Origin: Phytophthora hibernalis
Lineage: Eukaryota > Oomycota > Peronosporomycetes > Peronosporales > Peronosporaceae
Reading direction: 5' to 3'
Assembly (NCBI GenBank): GCA_012656075.1
Contig: JAAKBF010000154.1
Span: forward strand, 124,001-188,000
DNA length: 64,000 nt
Shown here: positions 21,690 to 33,200 of the stretch, in pieces
How the letters are laid out: every line of letters begins with the position of its first letter
How positions within the stretch are numbered: position 1 is the stretch's first letter
Notes under the pieces: generated by a model
The model's database searches: none
What the model was told of the DNA's origin: nothing
What the model saw: only the letters and a program-made list of their open reading frames with translations
Position numbers and translations under genes: made by a program

Positions 21690-22263
21690 ATGGCCCTGTG
21701 CGACGGTGATGGCAAGCTGCAGACAATTGCGCATGGGTTCATCGTGCAAGGTGATTCGGGGTGCGTGCGAATGAACACTGTCAAGCTTTCTCAACAGGAG
21801 GGATTAAGCTTGGAACGCTTACGATCGGACGGCTCCAAAGAAGCTCAGTACTACCAGGAGGCCGACAGTGTGGAGCTCGGCCACGCAACACCGGCTGAAA
21901 TCAGCCCGCCTGAAAACTTCTACGAGGAAGAACAAGTCATTGTGTGGCCCCTACGCAGCCTTCACGATTGCCGAGGACGGCAAGGTGGTGGTCGTGGAGT
22001 ATTTCCCGCACTGGGGCACGAAGCCGATGTGCCAGAGAAGCGTTCGCCGGACGCTGCGACTGTTGAGTCGTATCAGGCCTAAGTTGTACCCGAAGAGTGG
22101 CACCAAGGGTGATGAGCGTCCCGCAAATGTGACGCGAGTTGTGCAGTGCTCATTCGGCGAGTGGGGAGGAGCCAGCACGTCGTACCCTCACGAGTCGAAG
22201 AGCGAGGGCGGAGGACACGGCGGCCTGGAACGCGACCATGGCTTCCAGAGCGACGGGGTGTAA
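21690..22263 (+). pseudogene. Unassigned frame-broken coding remnant
   Basis: Two overlapping plus-strand frames join near 21950 into one stretch, with G-F-I-V-Q-G-D-S-G-C-V-R-M-N-T in the first part and K-V-V-V-V-E-Y-F-P-H-W-G-T-K in the second. The composition is protein-like and the join needs one frame step. I do not recognise the domain. Its place in the island suggests transposon-derived sequence. Confidence 0.3.
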
Positions 22264-22670
22264 CGTTACAGAAGGGAGGGCATCGTCCCAGGGTGTGGAG
22301 GTGAGTGAACCCGAAGGTTGGCATGCATATGGACATGCTCGGCGCGGAGCTGCTGCCCAAGATTGTGTACTCTGTCGTGAATCTTCATACTAGCACCCAA
22401 GTGAAGAACAACAAAAACAAACCTACTTTTTACTTTACGCTACGGCCTTCGCCCCTCTCAAGCCCGTACTCCACCCCGAACAGCAAGCCGCTGGTTTCCC
22501 TGCTGGATAGGGAGGTGTGCGACAAGGCGTCGAAATTCACATCCTAGACCACCACGTTGCTGTCCACGCCAAAACCAAAGCTCTGACTTCAAGGTAAACC
22601 TTAATATTCGCAGTACCGGTAGTGTGAAAGTAATACGATATCACTAATAATTTTAGAGCCTCTTCGTGGA

Positions 22671-22991
22671 GTGGACCGCATATTTCTAGTTGAACGCAAG
22701 AGACCAAATACTTCTGAAATCCTGAGGCGACCTGCTGGCGACCTTCCCGATGTGACCTTGCTAATACACATCAATGGTTGTTTATCGGGCGAAGACAATC
22801 GAAAACAACAGAGAGAAGTACTGGTGATGATTGGCACGTTGAATTACAAGGGTCACTATGTGTGTCGTGACGCTCTTGGGCCAGGTGCAGCCCGGAAAGA
22901 TACCAAGTCGGGCGGTATGTTCGCGAATGGCGGTTCCCACATGCTGGAGAGGCCAGTGGAGATCATTGCGTCAGGCGCCGATTTGTCGTAG
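22671..22991 (+). CDS. Unassigned 106-codon frame
   Basis: Reads M-D-R-I-F-L-V-E-R-K-R-P with a moderately charged composition. After its TAG stop the same frame stays open for roughly another 200 bases, which suggests a longer gene with one nonsense codon. No motif is recognised. Plus-strand frames on either side do not join it. Confidence 0.25.
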   Translation: MDRIFLVERKRPNTSEILRRPAGDLPDVTLLIHINGCLSGEDNRKQQREVLVMIGTLNYKGHYVCRDALGPGAARKDTKSGGMFANGGSHMLERPVEIIASGADLS

Positions 22992-23349
22992 GCGGTAATT
23001 GCTTACGACCTGAACTCGATCCATCGCTCCAAGAACGTAGCTGTTCTGGTCTATCTTATCAAAAGGAAGTCGATTATGCACGGAAATCGAATGTCCGCAA
23101 CCAGGTCAGTCTTAGCATTAAATCATCCGAATATTACAGGTATTATTAATATCATGAGTCATTCACCAATTATCTTTCGAACGTACCAATCTCCATGCGT
23201 CTTCTTCTTGGCGACCCTGCGCAGGGCCACTACCTTCTCACCACTAAAGTGAAGGGTCGCCAATTTATCGCCGAACAAGACCGCTGGCAGCGATTCCTCT
23301 CAGTAGCCGTTTGCTGCCGCTACGCGGCAGTGGGGCATGGCCCGTCCCA

Positions 23350-23370
23350 GCGAAGGGGTCGCCCCTTCGC
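23350..23370. repeat. Short perfect palindrome
   Basis: GCGAAGGGG and CCCCTTCGC flank a TCG loop, a 9-base stem. It sits just before the satellite array. The role is unknown. Confidence 0.5.
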
Positions 23371-23504
23371 TTCGCACCACAGGGCTAAACTTTTTAATCC
23401 AGTGTTAATTGAATCAAAGTGTCATGAATCTTATGCATATGCCGCTACTCTAATTGCTCCTACGCTGTGTCCAAAGCCCGACTGCCCGCTATGTTCTACA
23501 CTCA

Positions 23505-24058
23505 TCATCCATATCTACTTAGGATATCTATCGATACATCATCTTTACTTATGGGCTCTCTACCTGTATATCTACTTATATTCTCTATTTATCGTATCTC
23601 TACGCATTTTACGTATGGTATCTCCTGTCGTCACTACCTATCGTATCTACCTAGCGTCCCTACCTATTAGCTACCTATCGACTGCATATCGACTGTACCT
23701 ACATATTGCCCCTCAGTTATCGTATCTACATATCTCTACCTATCGTACCTCAGATTTCTACTATATCTACCTATTGTCTCTCATATATATCATCTCTCTG
23801 CCCTTATCGTCTCTCGTATCTATCGTGTACAAAATCGCGTATACCTATCGTCTCTCATAATATCGTCTCACATACTATCGTCTCTCATATTTATCATAAT
23901 ATCGTCTCACATATTATTGCCTTCATACTATCTCGTCTCTGTTACATATCGTATCTCGTATTATTGTCTCTCATAGATCTACTATCGTCTCACAGCTATA
24001 TTGTATCATGCTTTCGTCCTGCTATCGTCTATCGTACTATTGTCTCTCAGGTATCGTC
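23505..24058. repeat. TATC-rich degenerate satellite
   Basis: About 550 bases are built from diverged CTATCGTCTCTCATA / CTACCTATCGTATCTA units rich in TATCG and TCTC. The 3' part (23870-24058) is the most regular, with CATA...TCGTCTC repeated about every 14-20 bases. The Tyr/Ile/Ser-rich translation of one frame is an artefact of the repeat. Confidence 0.75.
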
Positions 24059-24112
24059 CATTTGGTTTGAGGTATGATGATTACATGTACACCACACCAA
24101 GATAACGTAACA

Positions 24113-24478
24113 CACACCAACTTACCGAATTAGTTAAGTCCGAGTACTTGTACGGACAACGACATACAAAGCCGGCAGATGCTAAAAACCGGCAGAAAGC
24201 ATTGTACGTTTTACAGTGGGAATCGATCTAGCCAATCAGATTCTGTTAGTATTCTTGGTTCTTCGATTACATATGTTTTTGCATTTTTATGAAAATATGG
24301 GTATGAATGCTGCGTGTGGTTTATGCAGACTCCATGTAAACTTTGTACCGATCCCGGCAGAGAAACCTCGCATTTGCAGTGCGTTTTACAATAGGGGATG
24401 CCAGTCAGTGGTGCCGGCTTTGTATGTCGTTGTCTGTACAGCACACATATTAAATGAAAGCCACACCAACTTATCGAA
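24113..24478. repeat. Foldback element: 29-base inverted repeat inside a direct repeat
   Basis: 24149-24177 and 24412-24440 are reverse complements at 28 of 29 positions, including GACATACAAAGCCGGCA. Outside them CACACCAACTTACCGAA (about 24113) recurs in direct orientation as CACACCAACTTATCGAA (about 24462). Inverted repeats within a near-direct repeat fit a small non-autonomous DNA element with a target-site-like duplication, although the direct repeat is longer than usual. Confidence 0.65.
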
Positions 24479-24576
24479 GTTTTAGCCAATGAGGGACATT
24501 CGCAGATCTCGGCTGCTTTTTCAGCAAATGAGGGACAGCTACGGAGGGCCCAATCGGAGCCACCGTACTAGACAAG

Positions 24577-25602
24577 ATGTCGCCATCTAACAGAAGAAAC
24601 TCTAATGCGACGGGGGCTGACGTCGCTGCGCGCGCACAGGTGTTGGTGGGGATCCGCTCGACGCTGCGACGACTGCGGCGACTGCACGAGAGACACCAAC
24701 CCCGACTTATTTCTGTTTAACAGGAGCAACCGGTAATGTCGCTCGAGGACGCCGCCGAACTGGTTGTAGGCGTCGAATTGAGATGGCCGCAGATGGCACG
24801 ATCACAAGCTATTGGTCAATGTGGAAGCTACAAAGGTCCCCTTGCTATATCACTCAATTTGATGTTCAGTATCCATGCAAACCCAAGTATACCGCGGTCG
24901 CCGCTCAGCTTTTGGTTCCAGTGCCATGGTTATACCACGTGTGCTTGGGGCAACTCACGGAAAGGGTTGGAGATGGAGATGAGCGCCGACTAATTTTCTC
25001 ACCGATTGGAATCTGGCTGGGGACACTTGGGTTCGACGCGAAAAAATATGTGGGCTTTTATCCGGCCAAATTTGAATATACTGGGAGCTCATTTTACGAC
25101 CAGATGATGAGATTTCGGAGTGAACTGGTGAATGCTAGATTTCCAACGGACAGTTTACGATTAGAGCTGGTGGTGGGCCTGTCACGAGATATTTCAAAAC
25201 TGCATGAAGCTGAATGTATTATCAGGAATAGTTGCCCGCATGGGCTACTACGCATCTTTCATTTCGCAAATGCATATCGGTCGGAAGATGTACACGCCCC
25301 TATCCCTTCCCGTAACAAGGCGAAGCACAGTGAAATGGTTGAGTTTTTAGCTGACACAGATAATAAAGCGTGGACTGAATTGGTGCGGGGGCGGCTCGGC
25401 TCTGCCCTACCGCCACTGGGGTAAAATCGAATTAGACGAAGAAGAACGCGCGGTTGAAGTTTGGCGCTACACACGGCGGGTCCGTCGCAAATATGATCGA
25501 TTACATCAGCCAAATTATAGGAGATATGTTGTTGATATGTGCCGATACCAAGGCAGATTTTGTCCGGGCCCCGCGTTGTCAAGTCAAGCGGTAAACGCTT
25601 GA
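24577..25602 (+). CDS. Unassigned protein, two likely frame errors
   Basis: A plausible model starts at M-S-P-S-N-R-R (24577), is spliced from 24639 to 24724 (GT-AG, phase 0), then reads E-Q-P-V-M-S-L-E-D-A-A. The frame changes near 24780 and 25395 and ends at TGA near 25602, about 310 residues. The body contains W-K-L-Q-R-S-P-C-Y-I-T-Q-F and F-H-F-A-N-A-Y-R-S; the C-terminus has Y-R-H-W-G-K-I-E-L-D-E-E-E-R. I recognise no family. It may be a host gene at the edge of the island or element-derived. Confidence 0.4.
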
Positions 25603-26555
25603 TCGTTTGTGCATCTTACCTACAAGATCAACGGCGAAAACATCAAACAAGATTGAGTACTTACGTACTTGACCGAATAAGGCCCGGACACAATTGAGTG
25701 TCAGACCAACAAGCTGAACTGCGCTTCCTGACGACTTTGAAGATGCGATGCAATCAAGCTTGCGAGGCTCACTGCCTTTGTAATTTCACGCCTCATCTGA
25801 AGTATTGCTACGAGGGCGGCACAGGGATCGGAGGGATTTGCTGAACACTCACTCTACCTATTCTTGAGCACCACACTGCAACACGTTGAGCAGTCTTCAT
25901 CTTGGCTGTCGTCCTCGGTGGTCATGTACTTCAAGTGAGAGAAATGGACAAGGGGTGTCGGTCAAAATAGTATATATACGCAATTTTAGGATGTCGCCCC
26001 AAATACAACCACTCGTGGATGCTCCGGTCGAAATAATTAACGGTGAAAATGCGTCTGATAATAAGGAATATACCTTCCGACACTGTTCACTCCGTGTGTG
26101 GCAATCTTTGTCAACTGGTTCTTGTACGCCCAAATGAATGGTTCGAGTTTGCTGATTTCCCTGATGTGGTTGCTACTCGTTGTGGCTGTCTACTTTCGGC
26201 TACAACTGGCGCAGTATTGAAGCAAGACAATTATTTGGCTCTCCTCCCTTATAGTCCCACATTCAATAAGTAAATTGTAGGATACAGTCTTTGAAAAGAG
26301 AACGCTGACCGCACTGATGAAGTCACGTGTGCTGCTCCCCACATTTGAAGCGGATGTGCAAGGAACCCACGCTGAAGATGCATACAAAATTCAACATATA
26401 ACACAGATCGCCCCACATCGCTTTTTCGAGCGAGCGAAAACAAAAGTCTTTTGCCGCCTCCACTTCCAAACTTCCCGCCTGTCGCCCAAGCCGTCTCAAC
26501 AACCCACTCCTCCATCATACCCTCTCGCCCGCATCCAGAGCTGGAGCCTGCCCCC
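25603..26555. other. Spacer with one weak reading frame
   Basis: A 76-codon plus-strand frame at 26043-26273 and a partly overlapping one at 25886-26137 are the only candidates. Their union does not join cleanly and no motif is seen. The region marks the right edge of the repeat island. Confidence 0.25.
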
Positions 26556-26900
26556 ATGCGCCCGGTAGATGTCGAGGCAGCCCGTGGATTAGCCAAGACC
26601 ACTTCCGACGCAGTGATGGACATCACGTCCAGCGCAGCATCGACCGTGGAGTGGGCCATGTCGGTGCACCTGTTGCCGCCGAAACTCTTGTGCCCCAAGT
26701 GCACGACACCCATGTGGCTGGACATGGAACACGAGATGTGGCGCTGCTCGCGGGCGACGTGTCGCACGGAGCGCAGCGTGCTCACCAGCTCGTTCTTTTC
26801 GAAGAGCAAGCTACCGTTTAGGAAGCGGGTGCAGCTCCTCTGTCACAGGTGCACGTGTAGGCTAATTATTTTAACTCGCATTGCCCCTAACAGGCCGTAG
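26556..26900 (+). CDS. Zinc-ribbon protein resembling the N-terminus of Merlin/ISXO2 transposases
   Basis: The start is taken at M-R-P-V-D-V-E (26556), giving about 114 residues. The core L-C-P-K-C-x-x-P-M, then W-R-C-S-R-A-T-C-R-x-x-R-S-V-L-T-S-S-F-F and S-K-L-P closely follows the zinc ribbon of IS1016/ISXO2-type transposases (C-x2-C, W-R-C, C-R, S-x-F-x-x-S-K-L-P). The DDE catalytic domain is absent. A possible intron (GT at 26850) near the end would shorten the product. It is either a domesticated fragment or the truncated end of a Merlin element. Upstream of 26556 the frame continues without an ATG. Confidence 0.5.
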   Translation: MRPVDVEAARGLAKTTSDAVMDITSSAASTVEWAMSVHLLPPKLLCPKCTTPMWLDMEHEMWRCSRATCRTERSVLTSSFFSKSKLPFRKRVQLLCHRCTCRLIILTRIAPNRP

Positions 26901-27258
26901 GGTGACATACCGGTATGAAGGATGTATGATATCGCTTTGAAAAATTGGTATGCCTGTTCACATTGGTCTGAAACGATAGATTACGAAGTTTCAAGTAAAT
27001 CAGACGTAAAACTACCGGAGTACATTGCCTTTTAAATACCGTAGATAAACACCGTGTTGTTAGGGCAATCCGAGTTAATATTTGGGGCCGTTAGATTGAA
27101 AATGTTCACCGTTTTGATTTTTAATATTGAAATATTACAGAACGGTGATCGCAATTTTCTGTACGCACCAAGTGTCAATTGTCAATTTCGCCAGTTTGAG
27201 TGAAAAGATCTTCAAGTCAGTCGATCACTTTGTACCCAACAACGAACTGTTCCACATC
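26901..27258. other. AT-rich spacer upstream of the HECT ligase gene
   Basis: No reading frame is supported. The AT-rich composition contrasts with the GC-rich start of the following gene and it presumably holds its promoter. No initiator match was recognised. Confidence 0.4.
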
Positions 27259-30200
27259 ATGGGGGCGCAGGCGTCACGCGATGCCGGCGTTGCCGCTGTG
27301 GGCGCGGAAGGTCCTCTGGGCCAGCAGGACGAGCGACTGGCGGCGCGTGCGTGGCGCACGGGCGAGCCGTTCACACTGCTACACGATGAGGGCTTCGTGG
27401 TAGAGAAATACAACGAAATTTTAGCCGCTTCAAGCACGCAGACGGCGCCGCCCAAGGCGCTGGAAGAGGCGCAAACGACGGTCTCGGGGCTGGACGAGGC
27501 GCCTATGGACGAGATGCAGCACGCGACGGACGTGGCGCGCGTCAAGCTGTTCGCCCGCACCAAGAGGGAAGAAGGCGCGGCTGGAGGGCAGAACGGCTCA
27601 CGACCCGCGTCTCCGTCTGCTGTGGAGAAGACCGCGTCGATACTGACGTCATCTACTAGCAAGGAGATTCCGCCCAGCGCCTTGGCTGGAATGCTGGGGA
27701 CCACACTGTCCAGGGAGTCACCAGAGAGCGTCGACGATGAGAAACTACGCGCAGAGAGACGAGCTGCTGCAAGTGTACTTTGAGCAGATTGCAGCGAGGA
27801 TGAAGCCAAGTCAAGTGCCAGCAGAGGAGACGACGGAAGAAAGTTTTAGTGCTGGCGCGGGAGATTTGACAGCAGAGGAAACTGAGGATGGGATGCCGCC
27901 ATCTTTAGGACTAGGTTGGCCGGGTGTGGGTGAACAATGCAAGATTTCGGAAGGCGTGACGGCGGCGAGTGTGTTTTCGGTCGGGTCGTTGCGTATGCAG
28001 CTGGAGATGCTGCGTGAGTTCCGCGTTTTCAGTCCGCGGTTGTTCGAGAATGGGACGATGGCTCTCGTGCAAACATTGCTGGACAGCCCGCCTTTCGTGC
28101 TACAAGAAGTTGTTGCAGGCTCCCCGAAGATGCGCTCTTGAGCGATATACACAGATTTTGCGGGGGTATATTGCACCCTGAGGATGGAGAGCAAGAGGCA
28201 TCCCAAGTCCAACGACAGATTGCCCTTCTGCTTTTGCTGTCAGTTGGAGTGAGCAGTGGGCGCGTCAGCCTGTTGCTCGAATTCATTGATGAGCTGCTAG
28301 TTCTGCCATGTGAGACGGCGTATAGTGAAGCGCTTGTGCAAGGCTATTCATTTTCTTCATGGGTAAAGGTGTTCATGCAGCGAATGCAGTCGTATCGCAT
28401 CGACTATGCCCTCGGGACATTTGAAGAAAGCGCGTTCGCGAGGATGTTTCCGGTGAAAACACTTCCAGGTGAAGTAGACACCAGGCTCAACGAAGAAGCA
28501 GATCGTAGTGCGGGCGCTAATTTCTCCTCGAGTTCCTTGGCCACAGATGGAAGTTTTATATATACGTGGAGCTTGACGAGAGGTTTAGCAAAGATTGGAA
28601 CAGGTCTTAACTTCACTATTGCCGGGAGAGTATATGCTGAGATTCCAGCAAGTGTATATTTACAAGCAATTGAGGTGAAACGAACTTCCCGAAAGTTGAT
28701 CTATGGCTTTGGAGAAGATGCGAAGGATGTGTCTGTAGTCGCGAGAGAGAAACTGTCAAATCTTCGCTCTCCTTGTCCACCAACTCGTTAAACCAGACTG
28801 TGTATGCCTTGTTTGGTGGAACTGACGATCAGGGGCCGTTTACGGCATCCAAGCTACTCATTTCGTACTGTGTAGGAAAAACCCAGGATGTGTGTGTTCT
28901 TGAAGATGAAGACACTTTTGCGCTTCCCATGGCATTGTCAGAGAACGGCTTTGACGATGTAATAATCAATCGTGCGTGGTACGGCAACTTTGATGTTCTC
29001 AATGCAGAATCACTATTGCAATTTCGACAGCAATTTGAAAATAAGAAAGCTGAGGCTGAAGACGGAGAGCAAGGTGTTTCATTTACCCGTCAGCTGCTCG
29101 AACAGCTTCTAACGTTGTCTGGTATTCCACTGGAAAACATTGTGGATTCAAAGAAGCTGGTGGTGATGTTTGCAAGTGATGATGATGCTAACTTAGTGGG
29201 GGCACAAGTCCTTAAAGAAGGTGATCGATTTATTGATGTGGAAGAGAGACGCCGTGATTCGTATTATTCGAGTCTACTGTACTGTGATGATTCACTGTAC
29301 CTGAGCGTAATGTATCCGGGGATATGCACAAGCGGGTTGTTTATTGATGAAACAACCCAACGAGGTCGTCAGCTGCTGCGTATATCCCCGCAAGATCTCG
29401 GTTTTCTGGAGGCCTTGCCATTGAGTAGTTCGCCCTCTTTCGTCAATGCACCCAGTGCTGCCGTAAAATGCACAATGCCATTATACGCATATGTTACAGA
29501 AGGCAGACTAATTTACGAGATCAACGTCGAGGTGCGTGCAATTAGTATAAACGTGATTACCCCGAATACTGCGCCAGGAGGTGGAAAAGATCTCGTAGTT
29601 ACTCGCAAATTTGTCTTAAACGAGAAGTCGGTGCGCTGTTCTGAATTTGTGCTGTGTCTAGCGAAACTTCGCAGCATGGTTGTAAATCGTGAAGTGCTGG
29701 AAGTGGAGTTGCCATCATTTTACACCAATGGTACTTTACTGGGTATGCTGATCGTGGATCCAATCGCACTAGAAGCTTCTTCGTCGAAGAATCGCGTTCA
29801 CAGCATTTTGTTTGATTGTGAAACTGGTCTGAGTAAGGAGGTGCTCGAAAATGGCGAAAGTGCTGGGTGCCTCGCGCGCTCTCTCCCTGCACGTCGGCGT
29901 GCTTCGATGGAAGAAATAACCTGTTGTGGTTATATGACGAGAATACGAGGGTTCTTCAGTCGTACCAAAATTCAGGAAAGAGAATATCTTTGGATGAAAA
30001 TTCGATTCCTTCTGACTTCATTATCCGGACGCAAATTGGAGGTGGAAATATAAGCTTTGCAGAAGCAACGGCATATTCATTGCTTGGTTTCTTGTATAAA
30101 AATGCGATCGCAAGTGATTCAAGTGAAGGGCAGGATGGGAGAGACAGTGATATGCTGGCACGTATACCATTTGCGGTAGACGTCGATATCAAGACGTTTC

Positions 30201-33200
30201 AGTTGCTGCTGATTTTCACCTCGAAGTATGTCGACGTTTTTAAGACGAATGTTGCGTCTCTCATCCAAGAGTATATCCTGCAAGCTTGCCTCGGGATTCT
30301 AAACAAAAATCTAGAGAGATTACTGCTTCTTCCAAACGGTTCTCGCAAACAAGATGCACTTCATGTATTGAAGGATGGTTTATCGATTCCTCTGGACAAG
30401 CTGTTGGAGTTCTCCACCACCGAAGAAGCTGGTGAAAACAGTCCGGAGAATGGCGCTGAAGCATTGTCTAGAGCTACAGAACGTTTGGAGGCTGACGAAA
30501 AGAGCCGACTCCACGTGGCATCAGTCGCATTAGATCTCTACACAACATCCATTCGCATTTTCCAGTCTGATGTGAGCAAGCAATTTGCGCATGTTCTTAA
30601 GTATTTGCAACTGTGGCAACAATCGAAGGCGACCAAGATGGAGTTGAAGATTTTAGCGCGCCTCCTTGCTCATTTGTGCACTCGCGTGGATAGCATTTAT
30701 TTATCCGTGGTGGCGTCAGATGACGCACTAGAGCAATTTTTAAGGCTGGTCGAGTTCGCGGTAGCGATGCAGCAACAACAGCTCCGTTTAGTCTGCGCTA
30801 ACCAAACGATTCCAACCCAAGGATTTGAGCACAGTAAGGAAAGCTCCTTCGAGTTAATATCTCTAGTGAATGCGATTACCCAAACCACGTTCGTTGCACT
30901 CGCTTACACTGGAGATGACCTCAGCCGTAGACCATTTGCTGTTGCAGTTACGGTATTCGACACGATTCAAGACGCTTGCTCAAGTATTTGCAGTGATTTG
31001 GCCGATCAGGTGAAGCAGCAAGATTGCCAAACCCAGTGGCTGGAAATGGAGAAGGCGCTTAAGGATGGGTTTGTCGGGATTTTGGGGCCTGTCATACTGT
31101 CATCTGGAGTGGCACTATTGCGAAATCACGAGCTCGTAAGGGCCTTGAGTTCCCTGAAGAAGGACGAAGGGGTATGCGTCGGATCTTCACACTTTCTTGA
31201 ATTTCTTGAGGAAAATTCGTCGAAGTTGCTGAAATTTATGGTGAATTTGGAGATTCTCGTGTCAATGGTTGACCCTTCGGAGAGAGGGCACACCGTGGAA
31301 GCGTATACGATGGCTCTGAAAACTGAAACGATGGAATCATCACACGAGTATGAGAACAATATGGACTTACTGACGGAGCTTCAAGTTCCAGGGGCTGCTA
31401 GGATAGTAATCACGTTCGACCCGAGATCGCGGTCCGAAGTTAACTACGACTACTTAACGTTCTATAAGGATAAAAGCCAAGCCGAGTACCATGGAAGTCA
31501 GTTTTACTCGGGGCGTGATTCTGAACAAAACTGGCCTGGAGTTGGGGACAACCCTCCGTTGATTATCGACAGCGATCACTGTTTCGTTTACTTCCACACG
31601 GACGGATCCAATACTGACTGGGGTACAAATTCACGGCGACAGCTGAGATTTTGGAGAAGACAAAGAATTTGCAACAGCACTGGATCGTGTTTCTACTGGA
31701 AAGTGTAGTCCACTTTTTGGACGAAAGCGTCGGCCTGCTAGTTAACGGAAGTGCATTTGCTCCTATCGACGAGATGGAGGTTTTGAATGAGCAGTATTTA
31801 CAAAGTGATTTGCTGAAAAGTGGGGTGTGTTCGGAAGACAGCAAAAACGCAGAGGTGCTACAATTGCTACAAGATTTTGTGGATCCACCTGAATCGTCCG
31901 ATGCGGAGAAAGTCATTCAAGCCCTTCAAGTGCGGTCGGGTGCAACTCACCCAAGCCTGACTCTAGCGCGGTCATCATCGTTCGAACAAATTACAAGCTC
32001 TGCTCCTAACAAATATGTGAACAGCGCCGTTCGTGCGGTTGCCGCTGCAATCTTGCATCACAATATGTGGGGAATGGATGCGTACGCTTTTACACAAAAT
32101 CTGCGTGATGATATTTCCGAACAACTCCTACGGGGCTGGAAAACGCACAGAAGATGCGTGATTGGTTTCATCTTGGTGACGCCGCGGATGCTGGTATGGT
32201 ACCTAATCGGCGGCGTTCCGGACGACTACGACGTCAACCATCCGCTTATAAGGGTCTTTCTGAAGAATCGCTTACCATTTTGTGTGACAACGTTATCGAG
32301 CGAGCAGCCTTTTTGCTGGAAATTACGCCGGTATCATTTGCCTACGTGGCGGGTGCTAAACGAAGGTGGGGTTTATTAGCTAAGTATGGCCATGCCATTG
32401 GCAAACAGAGCTCGTCTGATACCCAGCTAGACAAATGGTACAATCTATTGGATGAGTTGCAAGCTGCAACCGAGCTGCGAAGCCTGTTTCAGTACAGAAG
32501 GTCGTCTAGTGAGCGCCTCAAGCACGGTCAAGCCAAATCGGTCACGGAGCAAGTACTAGAATTTATTCAAAGTGACGTGGATGTGTCGGAGCTGCGGAAA
32601 TTGATTGAAACTCGGAACCAAAGGGCAGCGGGCCGCGCACTTGGTATGGAGATTTTCATCCAGGCATTAAATGATTGTCAAAGCTCACGCCTGAGAGGAA
32701 TTCTGCTCGAGTCTTTCGCCACTACCTTGAAGATTTTTGCGATCGCAAATTATCCTGCAAATGTTTCTGGTTCGCCTGAATCTGGTGCACCAGTGTTGGA
32801 CTCCTTTCCACGATTGCATTTTGATACTCTACTCTCTGGATGTGACGAATCATTGCGGCAACGAATTGCAGAAGCTTTTGGCAACTGTCTTGTCGTATTT
32901 GCTAAGCAACTCGTTTCAATTAGTGATGATGGTACTTCTTCTGGACTCATTACTGGTATTTTGAAATGCTGTGCGATGGACTACGATTTGGAGGACTCGT
33001 ATCTGCTTCAGGAGAGCCGGGTGTTGCCGCCGATATTGCGTCTGTTGTCGTCAGACTCAGTTCCGACCAGAAATGCAGCACAATCACTTTTAGGTGTACT
33101 CCTATCACGCTTTATTGCTGAACGAGTCGAATCGAGTTCTGATGACGATCTTGATGAGCATGCATCTAGAAATGCACACGGCGTATCAGCATTTCAGCGT

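Noticed and set aside
21169..21774. A 201-codon plus-strand frame
   Set aside because: Cys/Trp/Arg-rich composition, overlapping frames on both strands and no recognisable domain.
23195..23860. A 221-codon plus-strand frame
   Set aside because: Most of it is Tyr/Ile/Ser-rich translation of the TATC satellite.
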